DNA of 64,000 nt from Earliella scabrosa (GCA_022605405.1 JABYQQ010000016.1:682001-746000), one strand, 5' to 3'; positions 1 to 12,233 are shown, numbered from the stretch's first letter. Numbers and translations: made by a program. The notes: a model not told the origin generated them from the letters alone.

Positions 1-1361
1 CGAGATCTTCGTCTACGAGGAGTCCGAAGAGAACCTGTATGCGCATCACGACCTCATGCTCCCTTCCTTCCCGCTCTGCCTCGAATGGCTCGATTATCCC
101 CCCATATCCTCTCCCTCCCGCCGCCAACCACAAAATTCTTCCTCATCCTCCTCGACAGACCCCGCGCAGTTCGGAAACTTCATTGCCGTGGGCACGCTCG
201 AGCCCGAGATCGAGATCTGGTCACTCGACACCGTCGAGGCGATGTACCCCGATATGGTGCTCGGCCGTCCCGACAAAACCGCCGCGCACGTCCCGACACC
301 GCTCGGTACGGGCAAGAAGAAGCGCAAAAAGACCAAGGCGCGGGCCGCCAGCAGCGCGCACCACGTCGACGCCGTCCTCGGCCTCTCGTGGAACCGCACG
401 CACCGCAATCTCCTTGCGAGCGCGAGCGCGGACAGGACCGTGAAACTCTGGGACCTCAATCGCGACCCGACGATCAATGGCGAAGGAGGGGAGGGGGAGG
501 GTGCGCTCAGGAGTTTCGATATGCACAAGGACAAGGTGCAGGCCGTGCAGTGGAACCAGGCGGAGCCGACCGTGCTCCTCACTGGCAGCTACGACCGGAC
601 GGTGCGGACGTTCGACTCGCGCGCCCCCGATGCGGGTGTGGGCGCGATGCTTGGTGCAGACGTCGAGGCCCTGCGCTGGGATCCTTGGGAGCCGCACGGG
701 TTTTACGTGAGTCTCTTACCCGTTCCCCCTCTCTCCGCCCCGCTTTGAACGTCCATCCACGGCAGGTCTCGCTCGAGAACGGTCTGGTGCTCAACTTCGA
801 CGCGCGCACGCTCCCGTCGAACCTCGACACACCCTCGCCCGCGCGCTTCACGCTGTCGGCGCACGATGGCGCAGTGTCCGCGCTCGACGTGAACCCGCAC
901 ATCCGCGGATGCCTCGCGACGGGTGGCACGGACAAGGTCGTGAAAGTCTGGAACGTCGCGGACGACCAGGACACGGGCAAGCGGCAGGTCAGCCTCGTCA
1001 CGTCCAGGGACCTCGGCGTGGTACGTCTCTTCCCTTCACTCGTCGCGGCCGTGGCATGCTTCTTGCGGCCATATTTGCGTGTTTTCTGTATGCCCTAGCT
1101 GATTATTCAATTCGTGGCTTGCAGGGCAAGGTCTTTTCGACCGCTTGGTCTCCGGACGACCCACTCACGCTCGCGGCTGCTGGCTCGAAAGCCAAGCTGC
1201 AGGTATGGGACATTGGCGCAAATGCCGGTGCTAGGAAAGTCCTTGGGCCGAAGCTTGCTGAAGCGGGCAGGGTCCTCAAGGAGAGGCAGAGCGGCGGAGT
1301 CATCGGGGTGGCGAGCGACGAGGAAGACAGCAGTGGAGATGAGGAGGGCGACGAAGAGTGA
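1..1361 (+). CDS. pwp1: PWP1-type WD40 repeat protein, 5' end outside window
   Basis: Exons join(2..706, 766..1020, 1125..1361); the frame stays open to the left edge, so the N-terminus is missing. The translation shows WD40 blades, including TVKLWDLN, SYDRTVRTFD, GGTDKVVKVWN and KLQVWDIG. It ends in an acidic Ser/Glu/Asp tail (DEEDSSGDEEGDEE). The early segment around LPSFPLCLEWLDY followed by GNFIAVGTLEPEIEIW is characteristic of PWP1 (periodic tryptophan protein 1), a nucleolar beta-propeller protein known to act in ribosome biogenesis. Between these two motifs lies a Ser/Gln-rich insertion of about 18 residues. Both introns are short, GT-AG and phase 0. It is tail to tail with the eIF3j gene, about 210 bases away. 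Confidence 0.88.
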
Positions 1362-1572
1362 CCGCAGGCAGATCTGTAGCATGTATGGAGAGTGTGCTTG
1401 TATGATCTTCACATGTGGCTCGGCTGCAGGTTTTGTGTATTGATGCTTGCAGACCACTCGGGGGCCGCCATTAATGGGTGTGAGGATGTGCTACAGCAGG
1501 GCACTACGCTACAATTCGACGATCTGTGGGTATGACGCAGGAGCGCAACCAGGAAGTACAAAGCCTAATACA

Positions 1573-2694
1573 CTACATGAAGTCATCATCACCGAAGTCG
1601 TCCAACGCCTCCTCATACGCATTCGTGTCATGCCTACGTACACGCCATGGTTGTCAAAGATACGAAGCAAATAGACAGGGTGCAGGAAAGGTAACACACC
1701 TAGTCGACGGCTTCACCGCAGCGAGGGTCGGCTTCGCAACCGTCTTGGGCTTCTTCTTGCCCGCAGCCTTGTCGCGCTGCTCCTTCTGCTTCTCGTTCGC
1801 AAGCGTCGTGAGCCCGCTCGCGACCTTGCGCACCTCGACGTCGCGCAGAGGCATGGCGAGCTCGCGCACGTGGTGCTCGAGGAAGGTGGCATAGAGCGGC
1901 TTGCCCTGGTGTCGCTTGATGATGTACTCGATGAGCCTGTCGGAAAATTGGACGAAGTCTTCCTTTGTACGCGGCTGCGCGGAGATGAGCCAGTCCAGCT
2001 CCTTCGAGGACGTGCCTAGATGCGGACGGGTTAGGGGATGGGAAAGACCGTTGGACGCGGCGGCAGGATCGTGGGTTGAGGGTATGGGTGTGAGGAATGG
2101 CAGTTTGTACGACAGATGAACGGACGCATGCTTTAGCATCCTGATGCTTGGGAACACAAGACAGCAGACAATACGTACCGCCTAGCGCGGTTGCCCCAAA
2201 GAGGTCGGCAGCGTTGTTGAGGTCGGCCGCAAGCTCCCTCTCCTTGTCTCTCCGTGCCTTCTCTCGGGGGTCAAGCACCGCGTCCTCGTCGTAGTCGGCG
2301 TCCCCTGCGGCAGCTGCAGCCGCCTTCGCGGCCTCCTTCTCTGCAAGCTTGGCCTTCAATGTACCCTTCTTCTTGGGCGGCGCGACCGCTGCGGGTGCCG
2401 GCTTCTCTTCCTCTTCTGAAGAGGAGGACGCCTCCCAATCACTCTGATTACGACGATCAGAGGGCGCGAATGTGAGATCGGACGGATTGAACGTGTATCA
2501 TTTTGGTGACACGCACGACTGGGCCGTCATCCTCCTCGTCCTCGCCTTCCCACTTGCTCCTCACGGGTTTCTTGGGAATCGGGGCGGAGGAAGTGGGCTT
2601 TGGCACATCGTCGTCAGACGCTTCTGCACTCCTTGCAATGCTGAGTTATGCTGCGCGTACACAAGACGCGTGGAGACGTACCCCAGTCAGACAT
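1573..2694 (-). CDS. hcr1: eIF3 subunit J (HCR1-type translation initiation factor)
   Basis: Exons complement(join(1573..1633, 1700..2015, 2179..2443, 2517..2623, 2682..2694)), giving 253 aa. The first coding exon is only 13 bases (MSDW plus one base) and the splice restores MSDWEASDDDV. The middle has SDWEASSSSEEEEK, a Lys/Ala-rich charged helix (KAKLAEKEAAKA) and the conserved core LDWLISAQPRTKEDFVQFSDRL. The C-terminus is the acidic YEEALDDFGDDDFM typical of eIF3j, recovered only after splicing a 66-base intron. The family member is a loosely bound eIF3 subunit that helps 40S mRNA-channel recruitment and rRNA processing in yeast. The start lies 723 bases from the divergent GMC gene. Confidence 0.9.
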
Positions 2695-3417
2695 TGTGTG
2701 AGTGGTAGGACGAGTCAGAGGGAGGTTAGAGTTGCTATGTAGAAATCGAAGAGAGAACAGGACGCTGGACGGAGCATAATCTCGGTACAATCGGGTAGAT
2801 TTGCACAGATGACGCGGCAATCTCCGGCGCCAGCTTTGGAAGGAGCGTAATTCCGGCGCCTATGTGGTGCGTAATGCGGCCCGCGGGGTACGTAACTTGT
2901 ACTTACGCCTGTTCCCCGCGCGCGCAACCAGGCGCAACCTCAGCCTGCGCGCAACTGTCCACATCACATCATTCGTTCAGGAAGCCTCTCCGGGTGTCGG
3001 TATCTGTTCAGTGGCCGAGCCGAGCCTACGCTCCCGCCTTGTCATGAAGAATGGGTGTCTCGACGGATACACGGAGTTCTGGATTCGTGAGACAGCCCCA
3101 TGACTGGACGCCAACACATCCCGTGAGACCACTTTGGTGGCAAGATCATCTCTGTCCAGACGACATTGACACAACATACCCGACTTGTCTCGTATCCGGT
3201 CGCCGTGGCAAATCCACAGGGGCCGAAAGCTGTCCCCATGATGCGCCAGGGCAGACTATGTATCCGCTCGCGAACCCCTCATCCGCCTTGGCCTTGCTCC
3301 TCACATACTTAGCCTGACAGCTCGGAGCCATCCCCCGCAGTCCATCACTTACCCGTTCATAATTCAATGCAGCCCTTCCAGCTTTCGTGAGACTCCCGCC
3401 CTTGACTCTCAACCAGC
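2695..3417. promoter_or_regulatory. Divergent intergenic region between eIF3j and GMC oxidoreductase
   Basis: 723 bases between two outward-facing start codons, so it must contain both promoters and 5' UTRs. I see no convincing ORF and no clear TATA box. It carries scattered GGCGCC and TCCGGCGCC elements (around 2825-2860) and CT-rich stretches just upstream of 3418. No specific factor site can be assigned by eye. Confidence 0.5.
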
Positions 3418-6217
3418 ATGCCACTCCTCTCCGACCTCTCTCGCACCCGCCCCTCCAAGCCCACGCTGGCAGCAGCGGCCGTCGCGCTCGCAGTCGTTCT
3501 CCGCTACCTGTACGCCAAGAGAGGGGCCGCAAACCCGTTTGGAGACCCCGCGAGGGCAGCGAGGCGCATCGGCGGACGCGACGACGAGTACGACTTTGAC
3601 GAGTACGATGTGGTCATTGTGGGCGGAGGTACGTCGTGACCGCGGTTGGCGCACCCAACGTACTTACTGAGCGTATGTCCGTGTAGGTACGGCCGGGTGC
3701 GTACTTGCTTCGCGGCTTTCGGAGGACCCATCCGTTCGCGTGCTGCTCCTCGAGGCCGGTTCCAGGTGAGTCTATCCCATTTCGTACCCATCACGCTCGC
3801 ACCAAGCTCCGCGAGCCCGTCTCGTACATGGAGGGATGGTCGAAATTGAGGGTTCGGAGACGCGTCCTCCGGGATCTGTCGTACAGCAGCGCGACCATTG
3901 CCTCTCATTGTCGTGATGCCAGTATGAGCGCGCCGTGTTCTGACGCGTGTTCCCAGTTCGATCAAGAATCCTCTCGCAACTATACCTTCCGCCTACTCCA
4001 AATTGATGAAGTCGCCCTATGACTGGAACATCTCAACTGTACCTCAGGAGGATGCCGCGTCCGACGTGAAGTATTGGCCAAGGGGTGAGCTCTTGTGTGA
4101 AATATTGACCAGAGCGTGCGATCCTCACGTTTCATTCGTGTTCCAGCAAAGCTACTTGGTGGATGTAGGTTAACCCGCGTTGTTCCAAACGAATCTCTAC
4201 TGAACACGCTATCCAGGCTCTTGCATGAACGCCATGATGTAGGGGCAACCTCGTGTGTTCTTTCAGTCTGGTGCTGAAGTCAGCGCAGTTTCCACATAGG
4301 AGCTCCGGAAGACTACGACGAGTGGGCGCGCATGCAAAAGGGTCATGAAGGCGCCTCCGGTTGGACATTCAATGAGATGAATAAGTCAGCGCAATGAGCT
4401 ATCTGTACGAGATGCACGACTGATGATGTCACGAGCAGCTACATCAAGAAGTTCGAGAAGTTCAACCCTAGTCCCGACTATCCGAGCGTTGACGCGTCGT
4501 TGCGTGGCAAGTCCGGGCCCGTGCAAAGTAGGCTCATCGTCCCTTGACCGCACAGCGCGACATCTGAATCCCTCCGTTACTAGCTGGGTATGGATATGCT
4601 TCAGAGGGCACGCGGAAGTTCCTCCAGGCTTGCGCAAAAGTTGGCATTCCAAACGTCCCAGACGTGAACACTCACAAGGGAACTCTCGGAGTCACCAAGG
4701 TACGTTCTCACGAGTCTGAGTTGATCCGTGATCTGACCCAGCCTCGTTATGATAGGCTAGTACGTCGGCGAGGCATTATCTCATACCTAGCGAATGCGAT
4801 ACTGAATGACTACAGTGACATACATCACTCCCTCCGGACGACGCTGCACGACGGAGTATGCGTATCTTGACGAAGCGGTTCTTGCGAGGCCGAACCTCAA
4901 AGTTATAACACACGCACATGTCACTCGCATCCTCTTTGACCAGTCTGGCCCCACTCCTCGAGCGGTTGGTGTCGAGTTCACGCGCAAGAACGACAAGTTC
5001 CAGGTGAAGGCGCGAAAAGAGGTTGTCGTGTCTGCTGGAGCGGTCCATTCTCCACAGGTAGCGCATACATACACAACTGCATTGACTTTAGCTGACATTC
5101 TTTAGATTCTCATGCTGTCTGGCGTGGGCCCTGCGGATCACCTCGCATCGCACGGTATCCCGGTTGTAGCGGACCTTCCCGGGGTCGGTTCACACCTCAT
5201 GGACCACCTCGTCCTCGACTTGAACTTCCTCGACAAGTCGCGGTCTGGAATCTCTGCTCTCAAAGCCGAGACGTTTTCCGATCAGCTGCAGTTGATGAAG
5301 GCATTGTGGACCTACAACACTAAGGGCAACGGGATGCTCACGACGAATGTGCGCATACACTTCCCTCACATGGACGAGAATGACTAACATGTGAAACTCC
5401 TGCAGATCGCCGAAACTATCGGCTTCGTGCGCTCCTCGGACCCGAGTGTCTTCCCGCCTAGTGAGTACCCGCAGGGCCAGATCGAGGACACAACGTCCGG
5501 ACCAGGCGCCCCCGACATTGAGATATTCTTCACCCCCACGGGATACGTCAAGCACGGACAGGTACCCATGCGTCCTGGCCACTATTTGGCGCTCCACGCC
5601 GTCCTGCTCAGGTACGTTCCTTGCACAGCCGCGACAAGTGGTTGCTCAACCGCATCCACACGCGCCACAGGCCACTGAGCACAGGCACAATCCGCCTGCG
5701 CTCGCGGAACCCAGAAGACGCGCCGCTCGTCGATCCAAAGTACCTCTCGTCGCCAAACGACGTGCGCACGCTCGTGCGCGGCGCGCGCCTCCTCACGCGC
5801 CTCGCGCACACGGAGCCGCTCGCGTCGATGATCGACCCGCTCGGCGCGGACGACGCGGCGCTCGACCACGCGTTCCACGCGCTCGACGAAGATGCGGTCG
5901 CGGACGCGGTGCGCAAGCGCGTCGAGACGCTGTACCACCCCGCGTGCACGGCGCGCATGGCGCCCAGGGAGGACGGGGGCGTCGTCGATCCGTTCCTGAG
6001 GGTGCATGGGGTGCCGAACTTGAGGGTCGTGGACGCGTCGGTCTTCCCGACGATCGTCAGTGGGCATACGGTGAGTGGACAGTGGTCGGTTGGGCTGAGT
6101 GTGTGGGTGCGGAGGCTGATGCGAGATGCTTCGTGTGCCAAACAGGCTGCTCCGGTGTTGGCCGTCGCGGAGAAGGCCGCAGACATGATCAAGGATGCTC
6201 TCGCGTCGAAGCACTGA
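3418..6217 (+). CDS. GMC oxidoreductase (FAD-dependent; choline dehydrogenase / aryl-alcohol-oxidase-like), N-terminally anchored
   Basis: Fourteen exons: join(3418..3628, 3687..3765, 3957..4084, 4147..4164, 4217..4238, 4289..4384, 4439..4527, 4584..4699, 4756..4759, 4816..5057, 5106..5348, 5406..5611, 5671..6070, 6146..6217), 1926 nt, 641 aa. An N-terminal hydrophobic helix ([12 protein letters not shown]) looks like a membrane anchor or signal. Then come the FAD-binding motif [17 protein letters not shown] (about 62-78), the GMC signature [16 protein letters not shown] and the second signature [16 protein letters not shown]. The catalytic His pair is His574 ([11 protein letters not shown]) and His617 (SGHT), with the usual spacing near 43. 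Exons of 18, 22 and 4 nt are needed to keep the frame, and the 4-nt exon gives GVTKAMTYIT. These enzymes oxidise alcohols and produce H2O2. The substrate cannot be told from sequence. Confidence 0.9.
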
Positions 6218-6802
6218 CCAGCGGGCATGCTGCCATCACGATGGCCTGGTATCGAAATCGCCCATCATCTCATAGGGTCGTATAAGTAGGCTATCTTGCC
6301 CTACATCCCCCCATCTTGTCTACTTGTCTACTGTATATGCTTGTACATTATCTTTCCCATCTCGTGTATTCTTGCTCCATCATGGCTCCATGGGTGGTCT
6401 CTTGGCCTTGGCTGATATGCTGAAGTCCACAATCCGGCGAAACAGAATCGGCGGAGGCAATAGTACGGCCAGATCGGGACGGGCAGTGGCTGTGCATGTG
6501 CGGGGTGGGTTCCGGCGCTTGATGACGTTCGAAACTCGCTCTTTGTGCGTTGCCACCACCTTTCAGTCGCGCTTTTCCATCGCGTTTCTCTAGCTCGTTG
6601 TCCTCTGCACATAACCGCGCCTTCTACACGTACCCGCATATATAGTCTTCACGTCTGCTTGTCCAGGTGCGATCGCCCACAGTCAGATTGCAGACTCGGA
6701 ATCCCGAGTCCAACGACTTAGTGGCTGTTTCTAACCATCAACTCGGTTCTTTGTGTTCCGCAGACGCGCACCATCCTCGCACGAACTCGACATAGCGCAA
6801 CT
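6218..6802. promoter_or_regulatory. Intergenic: GMC 3' end and promoter of membrane coiled-coil gene
   Basis: 585 bases with no supportable gene. The left part is the 3' UTR of the GMC gene and the right part the promoter and 5' UTR of the next plus-strand gene. A TATATA-like element (ATATATAG, about 6638-6645) lies some 160 bases before the next ATG and may be a distal core element. Confidence 0.4.
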
Positions 6803-8321
6803 ATGTCTATTGACACCATGGTCAGTGACATTTGGCCTCATGAAACAATGCACACGCTGATCTCCATCTTTTCAGCCCCCGTCTCCGCCTGTCATGAGTA
6901 AGGCAGACGATGACGGAGAGTGGGAGGACGTCCCTGACACGCGTCTCACCCGAGAAAGCAGTGAGACGTCGAACGCCCTGGACGAAGCCCCCGTGCGTTC
7001 GTCGACTCCGAGATCCGCGACCCGCCGGCGCAAAGTCGGCAAGACAATCTTCATTGCTGCCCAACCGTCTCCCGCCGTCCGTCGTCCCGCCCAAGCACAG
7101 AGGCCCAGGAGACGCGCGCTAGTCAACTTCGACCGAGAACAGATGCAAGATGCCCTCGCGCACGGTCTAGCGGCCTCGGTGCGTTACTTCGGCTCAGTAC
7201 TCACCGATGCATTCTGGTTCCTCCGAAAACCGTTGGGCGTGCTGGCCGCCCTCTGGCTGCTCGCGCTCATCATGGCGCAGCTCTCGAGCACGCTCCACGC
7301 CGCCTTCCTTGCTCCGGTCTGCAAGGCCCCGATCATCTGGAGCTCGTCACTCTGCCGGCCCTCCCCCACGCACAATGTGCCCCAGCGGGCGGACTTCCCG
7401 CGCCTGGTCGAGATCCAGAACAACAACTTTGACCAGCTGCTGGACAGCACCGCCGGCGGCAAGGCGCTGAGCCTCGACATCAAGAACGCGGAGATCGCTA
7501 CTCGGGACCTCGTCACGCTCGTCAAAGTGAGCGACCTCAAGAGCCGGGAGCTGATCGCCTCGTCGCTCAATGAGTTCATCGACAAGGCCAAGAAGGCCGG
7601 GAGGGGCCTTTTGAGGCTTAACTCTAAGATCAACAGCGCAGTTGATCAGTGAGTCCGCCTTCCGTCCTTGACTCCCTGTGACTCATCACCCTCGCTCAGG
7701 ATCGTGGCTAACAACGACCATGCCCTGCACACGATCGAAAGTGCGAAGGACCAGCCGAGCTCTGCCCTCCGCGTCATCTGGCCCTTTGGCTCTGCGTCCA
7801 CAACGTCTCAAGCATCGGTGGTGGAGAACTTCCGGAACTCGATGGAGACGCACGCGACGGAGATGCGGCGGCTCATCCTCGAAGTCGAAGTGTCGCTCGC
7901 GAACCTCGACGCGCTCGACGAGCACCTCGTGGTGCTGCACGAGCTCTGCGCGCGCGAGAATCTCACGCTCAGCGCCGCGCACGACGCGCTCCTGTCCGAG
8001 CTCTGGACGATCCTCGGGGGCAACCGCGCACGGCGCCGCCAGTTCTCGATCACGTTCGAGCTGCTGAAGGACCTCGGCGCGTACCGGAAGCGGGCGGCGG
8101 CGCATGTCGCCGCGGCGATGCAGACGCTGCAGGCGATGGGCGAGGACATGGAGGAGCTCAGGCAGCGCGTCGCCGCCCCGGAGGTTGTGGGCGACCGGAT
8201 CCCGATCGAGGTGCATATGAAGAGCATCCAGAGCGGGATGGAGAGGCTGAAGGAGCAGAGACTGAAGGCGCAGGAGCGCGAGGAGCAGTTGATGAATAGG
8301 ATCCTGGGGATTGATCACTGA
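6803..8321 (+). CDS. Predicted membrane protein with coiled coil (fungal h. protein)
   Basis: Exons join(6803..6820, 6876..7648, 7700..8321), 470 aa. The first exon encodes only six residues and joins in phase to PPSPPVMSKADDDGEW. The N-terminal third is disordered and basic (RSATRRRKVGK, RPRRRALVNFD). One strong transmembrane helix follows (LGVLAALWLLALIMAQL, about 130-147). The rest is helical and charged, with a heptad-like C-terminus (GMERLKEQRLKAQEREEQLMNRIL). A single-pass membrane protein with a long coiled-coil domain facing one side is inferred. I do not recognise a named family, and the function is unknown. It converges on the F-box-like gene at 8487. Confidence 0.75.
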
Positions 8322-8486
8322 GATGCATGCGTTTATTGGGTACGGATGGATGCAACGTTTGCTCATGTATTGTATTGTGCGCATATGTCGACTAAGCTAT
8401 CTGGAACATCACATGTCGGCTACATCGGTCGCAACTCATCGAGCGTTCCCTGACATCGCACCGCTTCAGGCGGACGTCGCTCAGAG

Positions 8487-10334
8487 TCAAGTGTAGTAAG
8501 AGATTGTCCCGAAGAAATGAGTTAACGCGAGATGTTGCGAATGCTGCAACGCCCATGAGTAGTGACCGGGACCACGCGTTGCCCAGACCGACGCAGTGAC
8601 TTACCATGGTTGTGAAGCCCATATGATCCATCGCTAGCGTGGGCGCAGAGTATGCGAGCCCTAACGAGGCGATCCGTAGGTGGGAAGCGACATGCGGCAA
8701 GACCTTCCCTCCTGGTTGACTCGCACGGACGAAAGTGTCGATTTCCTCCTGACTCCGTCTCGGAGGGAAACGCTTTGCGTATCTCGCCGCCCATGGATTC
8801 AAGTCGAGGACGACAGCAGCTATGCCAGTCCGCTCCGAATCGGTCCAAACGCTCTCAGACAAGAAATAAGCGATCCGAGAGCCGTAGGAGTACACTCTGC
8901 GGTATGCCGCTCTGCCCGGCAAGAGGAGCTTGTGGAGCTGCAGGCTGTTCTGTGGTCCCCAGTTCTCCCAGGCAACCCTCCGTCCCGAAAGAGAGGTTGA
9001 CGCTTGAGCGAGGATCAAGTGGATGTTTTGATGCGGGATGAGGAGGACGGAACCAGTGGAGAGCGCGACAACAGCCATGCTTAGCCCTGGATCCGGCCAG
9101 AATGGGGCCCAGCGCGAGGTGGAGGCCGGAATGCAGGACTCTTGTATCTGCGCCCCGGCTAACACGGGGTCTGCGGGAGGAAGGTCTAGCAGAAGCTGGA
9201 AACGCCCGAACATGGAGCCCGGGTTGCCCGCCATCGTTGGCGACTCGAGGCTGATGTCGTAGATCAGGAGCACGGCCAGCGAAGGCGAGGCGACGAGGAT
9301 CCGCGACACATCCAGGAACGCAAATGTGACCCGGCCTTCAAACTCACAACGCTGCAGTATCATACCCAAGTGAGAATTGGGATGTATGGGGACTTAGAGA
9401 GCCCGAGATGGGAATGCTCACCCAGAGCGCGTGGCCGGCTTGCCAGTCCCAAATTTCGATGTAATGCAGGTAGTAGACTTTGCGATGGAGAAGCCAACCA
9501 ACGAGGGGACCATGAATCTGGATGGCACTGATCGTTGTGCCGTCCGTCGGCGTTTGGTGCTCCTCTGAAGGTGTCACAAAAAGCACGGGGTGTTCCGCAT
9601 TGGCATGAGCATTTGCTGGGTTGTTCAGCTGACGAAGATGCACAGAGAGGTCGCTGTTCATTCAGTTCAGCAACCCTGTCAGCATATACGAATCCCCATA
9701 TGACGTACCAACTGTCGGCCACAGGCTGACAGACCAACAGTAGGTCCTGCCGTACATCCACCGACACGCCAAGGATCGCTTCCGGAGGAAAGAGATCAAA
9801 CGGGACTCTCCAACTTCGCATCTCAGAGCCAGGCTGCCCAGCGGAGCCGCCAAAGACGGGAGGGGCACAGATGCTGATTTCCTGCTGAGGTGGTTTCACC
9901 ACGACGTACGAAATCGCACTGCCAAACGCGAGGAACGCGTTCCAGCCATCGGTGGGCGTGTCTGCTACCCCAGGAACCTTTTGCCACAGGTATTCACGAC
10001 CCGAGTGGTGGAAGGAGCCGGTTCGGAATCGCTGATTACAATCGCGCAGTTGTTGGAGCCGTCCGATGAGAGGTACGCTCCGCGGATGGTCTGGAGGCAG
10101 AGGGCCGTCGATCATCCCGTTAATCGCAAGTTCGATCTTGTATTGTAGGGAGACATCGCTCCTGATGAGACCTTCTAGACGACGACACACCTCGTAAATG
10201 TATGCGATTAGTAGCTCGAGGTCAAAGTTGGTGGAAGGAAGGAAGCTCACCCGTTTGCATGTGAACAAAACTCCAACCTCGCAGGCCAGAAGAATCACGA
10301 TCATAAGCTCATCGGGAAATTCGAGGAGACTCAT
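8487..10334 (-). CDS. F-box-like protein with C-terminal propeller-like region (Agaricomycete family)
   Basis: Exons complement(join(8487..8543, 8605..9351, 9422..9653, 9709..10190, 10251..10334)), 533 aa. It opens with an F-box-like segment (LLEFPDELMIVILLACEVGVLFTCKR, then VCRRLEGLIRSDVSLQYKIELA after a 60-base intron). The body has repeated beta-type motifs such as SVDVRQDLLLVC, YIEIWDWQAGHALW and FAFLDVSRILVASPSLAVLLIYDI, which suggest a WD/propeller-like substrate domain. This layout matches the gene at 36401-38213. F-box proteins recruit targets to SCF ubiquitin ligases, but the substrate is unknown here. The last exon (19 codons) rests on splice sites alone and is the least certain part. 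Confidence 0.72.
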
Positions 10335-10606
10335 GTTGGGATAAGCCCGGTACGGTAACGAAATGCTGCAAATCGACGGGGACGTAGTTACGGTACCGGT
10401 CAATCCGCCGCCTCTTCGGCGCGGGCCGCGGTGGAGGCGCATGCTGTGCCGATCAATGCGCCTCTCCCCAACCTGGAAGGACTGTGCGTTACATAAGCAG
10501 ACAGAAGCGCTGACGCTTGGCTTCAAGGCTTCAAGGCAGCTTCAAGCCAACTTCAAGCTTACAATCCGGCCAGAATCAGGCTTACTGTACCTAGACGGCA
10601 CCCCTC
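10335..10606. promoter_or_regulatory. Bidirectional promoter with four CTTCAAG repeats
   Basis: 272 bases between the divergent F-box-like gene (ATG at 10334) and COQ9 (ATG at 10607). Four exact copies of CTTCAAG start at 10521, 10529, 10540 and 10551, so consecutive starts are 8, 11 and 11 bases apart. No TATA box is evident. The regular spacing suggests a regulatory array, but no binding factor can be named from sequence. Confidence 0.5.
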
Positions 10607-11471
10607 ATGCTCAGGTGAGACTGTCCACATACAACTACAATCCTCAAAGACAGACTTGCCTGATGCATTAGGAATCAGCTCTTGCAACTAGCCGTGCCCC
10701 TCGTGCGGACCCACGGATTCTCTCGTGAAGCCCTCGCGCAGTCTGTTCTCCATCTGCCCAAACCCCACAGCCAACCACTATCCGACGCCGCCGTAACAGC
10801 GCTGTTTGGAAACGGAGATGACGCGCGAAGGACGTTGATAACCGGTTGGCTGGACCATGCTAGGGAGGAGATGAAGTTGGCAGCCGGCCCGTCGTCGGCC
10901 ACTTTGAGGGAGGTTCTGGGTCACCGGCTGAGGGCTAACGAGCCGGTGTTGCAACACCTGCCAGAGGTGAGTGAGCTGTATGCAGTTGCGGTCATCCGAT
11001 GTATGCTTAGGGCATGAAGGCGTTCGCTTTGCTCGCATCCCCTCCATCAGGCATCCCTCTTCTTGACCCCATACCGGGTTTGAAACACGTCTCGAAAGTT
11101 GCAGACGACGCGTGTTATATAACTGGAGATAGCTCTGTAGGGGTGAGTGCATGTCTTGCTTCAGTTCCAGGCGTCCGTTGACGCGTCGCAGCCTGCCTGG
11201 TTTCGACGTCGCGCGGCCATTGCAGCCGCATATGGTGCTGCAGGTATGTGTCTTCTGTTCATATCGGAATTAAACCTGAGTTAAAAGCATGCCTCTTCTG
11301 CGAAAAGAGTTACACCAGCTGACTTCTCCGGACACGGCATACAAGTTCCTAGATGACGTCTTGAACCTGACTCACAAGGTCGACGCTTCCGTGAGCGAAG
11401 TCGAGTTGTTTGGCAAGTATATCTGGCGAAGCTGGGCTGGGATCATCAGGAGTAGCGGTGTATTGCCTTGA
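10607..11471 (+). CDS. coq9: COQ9, ubiquinone biosynthesis lipid-binding protein (mitochondrial)
   Basis: Exons join(10607..10614, 10672..10966, 11011..11142, 11192..11243, 11308..11471), 216 aa. The start uses an 8-nt first coding exon (ATGCTCAG), giving MLRNQLLQLAVPLVRTHGF. COQ9 landmarks are THGFSREAL near the N-terminus and FALLASPPSGIPLLDPIPGL in the middle. DDACYITGDSS and PAWFRRRAAIAAAYGAAELHQL follow. A C-terminal segment (DTAYKFLDDVLNLTHKV) completes the TetR-like lipid-binding fold known for the family. COQ9 works with COQ7 in the late hydroxylation step of coenzyme Q synthesis. The N-terminus is short for a mitochondrial precursor, so a further upstream exon is possible. Confidence 0.88.
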
Positions 11472-12233
11472 GTTAGAGGAATATCACCTGAGGGGAAGGT
11501 GTCGTTGACGCAAGGGATCTGAGTACCTGGAACCCAGTAGCAAGTGAGTATCCGAATCCAGCGTTATCAGACGAGCTTCTGCATGATCATATGCGCTGTG
11601 TGCCTGTGTAGCAGTTGGACCATAGTTCGCTGACCTTCAAGGTTTCGCAGTGCAAATATTGTAGGCCTGCTCATGCATCTTGGACGTTCTCTAGTCAAAG
11701 CACACGCGCAGGCAAGCGTTCGCAAATATATCCGAGCAATGACCGCTTCCTTCCGTCCCGCTTGTCGCGTTGAAGGAAGCCGAAGAATGCCCGTTCACCA
11801 TACTCGACTAAGCATATTGGTACACACAGTGCGCGCTTCCATCAATCACGAGAACGTCCATCCGGCATCAACCATGTCTTCTCGAATCCTAGCCCTGCCA
11901 CGAAATACTTCTTGCATCATGGTCCTGGCAGGTCATGTCGAGTCTTAAATCACGACCCGCAGAGATGCCATGCGACGGTCGTCCCTTGCCGTCGCACAGG
12001 TTGAAGCTGACCAGGTCACGATGCTCGTCGGTTAATACTTGAAGAGTTTAGACGATGATATTCCGTTGGTGCGTTTGCCACACGGTCGACTTCTAACTTC
12101 TGGTGCACAAGCAGCCTCAGTGGTGCCTCTTCCGGCGCATGAACACCCGGACGCATAGAGAGCGTATAAAGGCCCTCTGCTAACAGGTCGGGGTGCCGAT
12201 TTCCGCAAACCCAGGAGCAGCTAGACCAGGATC
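11472..12233. promoter_or_regulatory. Intergenic region and promoter of xylanase gene A
   Basis: 762 bases with no supportable ORF. The left end is the COQ9 3' UTR. The right end is the xylanase A promoter, with a clear TATA box (see separate entry). The middle (about 11500-12050) shows nothing I can assign. Confidence 0.5.
12165..12170 (+). promoter_or_regulatory. TATA box of xylanase gene A
   Basis: TATAAA within GCGTATAAAGGC, 64 bases before the ATG at 12234. This fits a strongly inducible secreted-enzyme gene. Confidence 0.7.
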
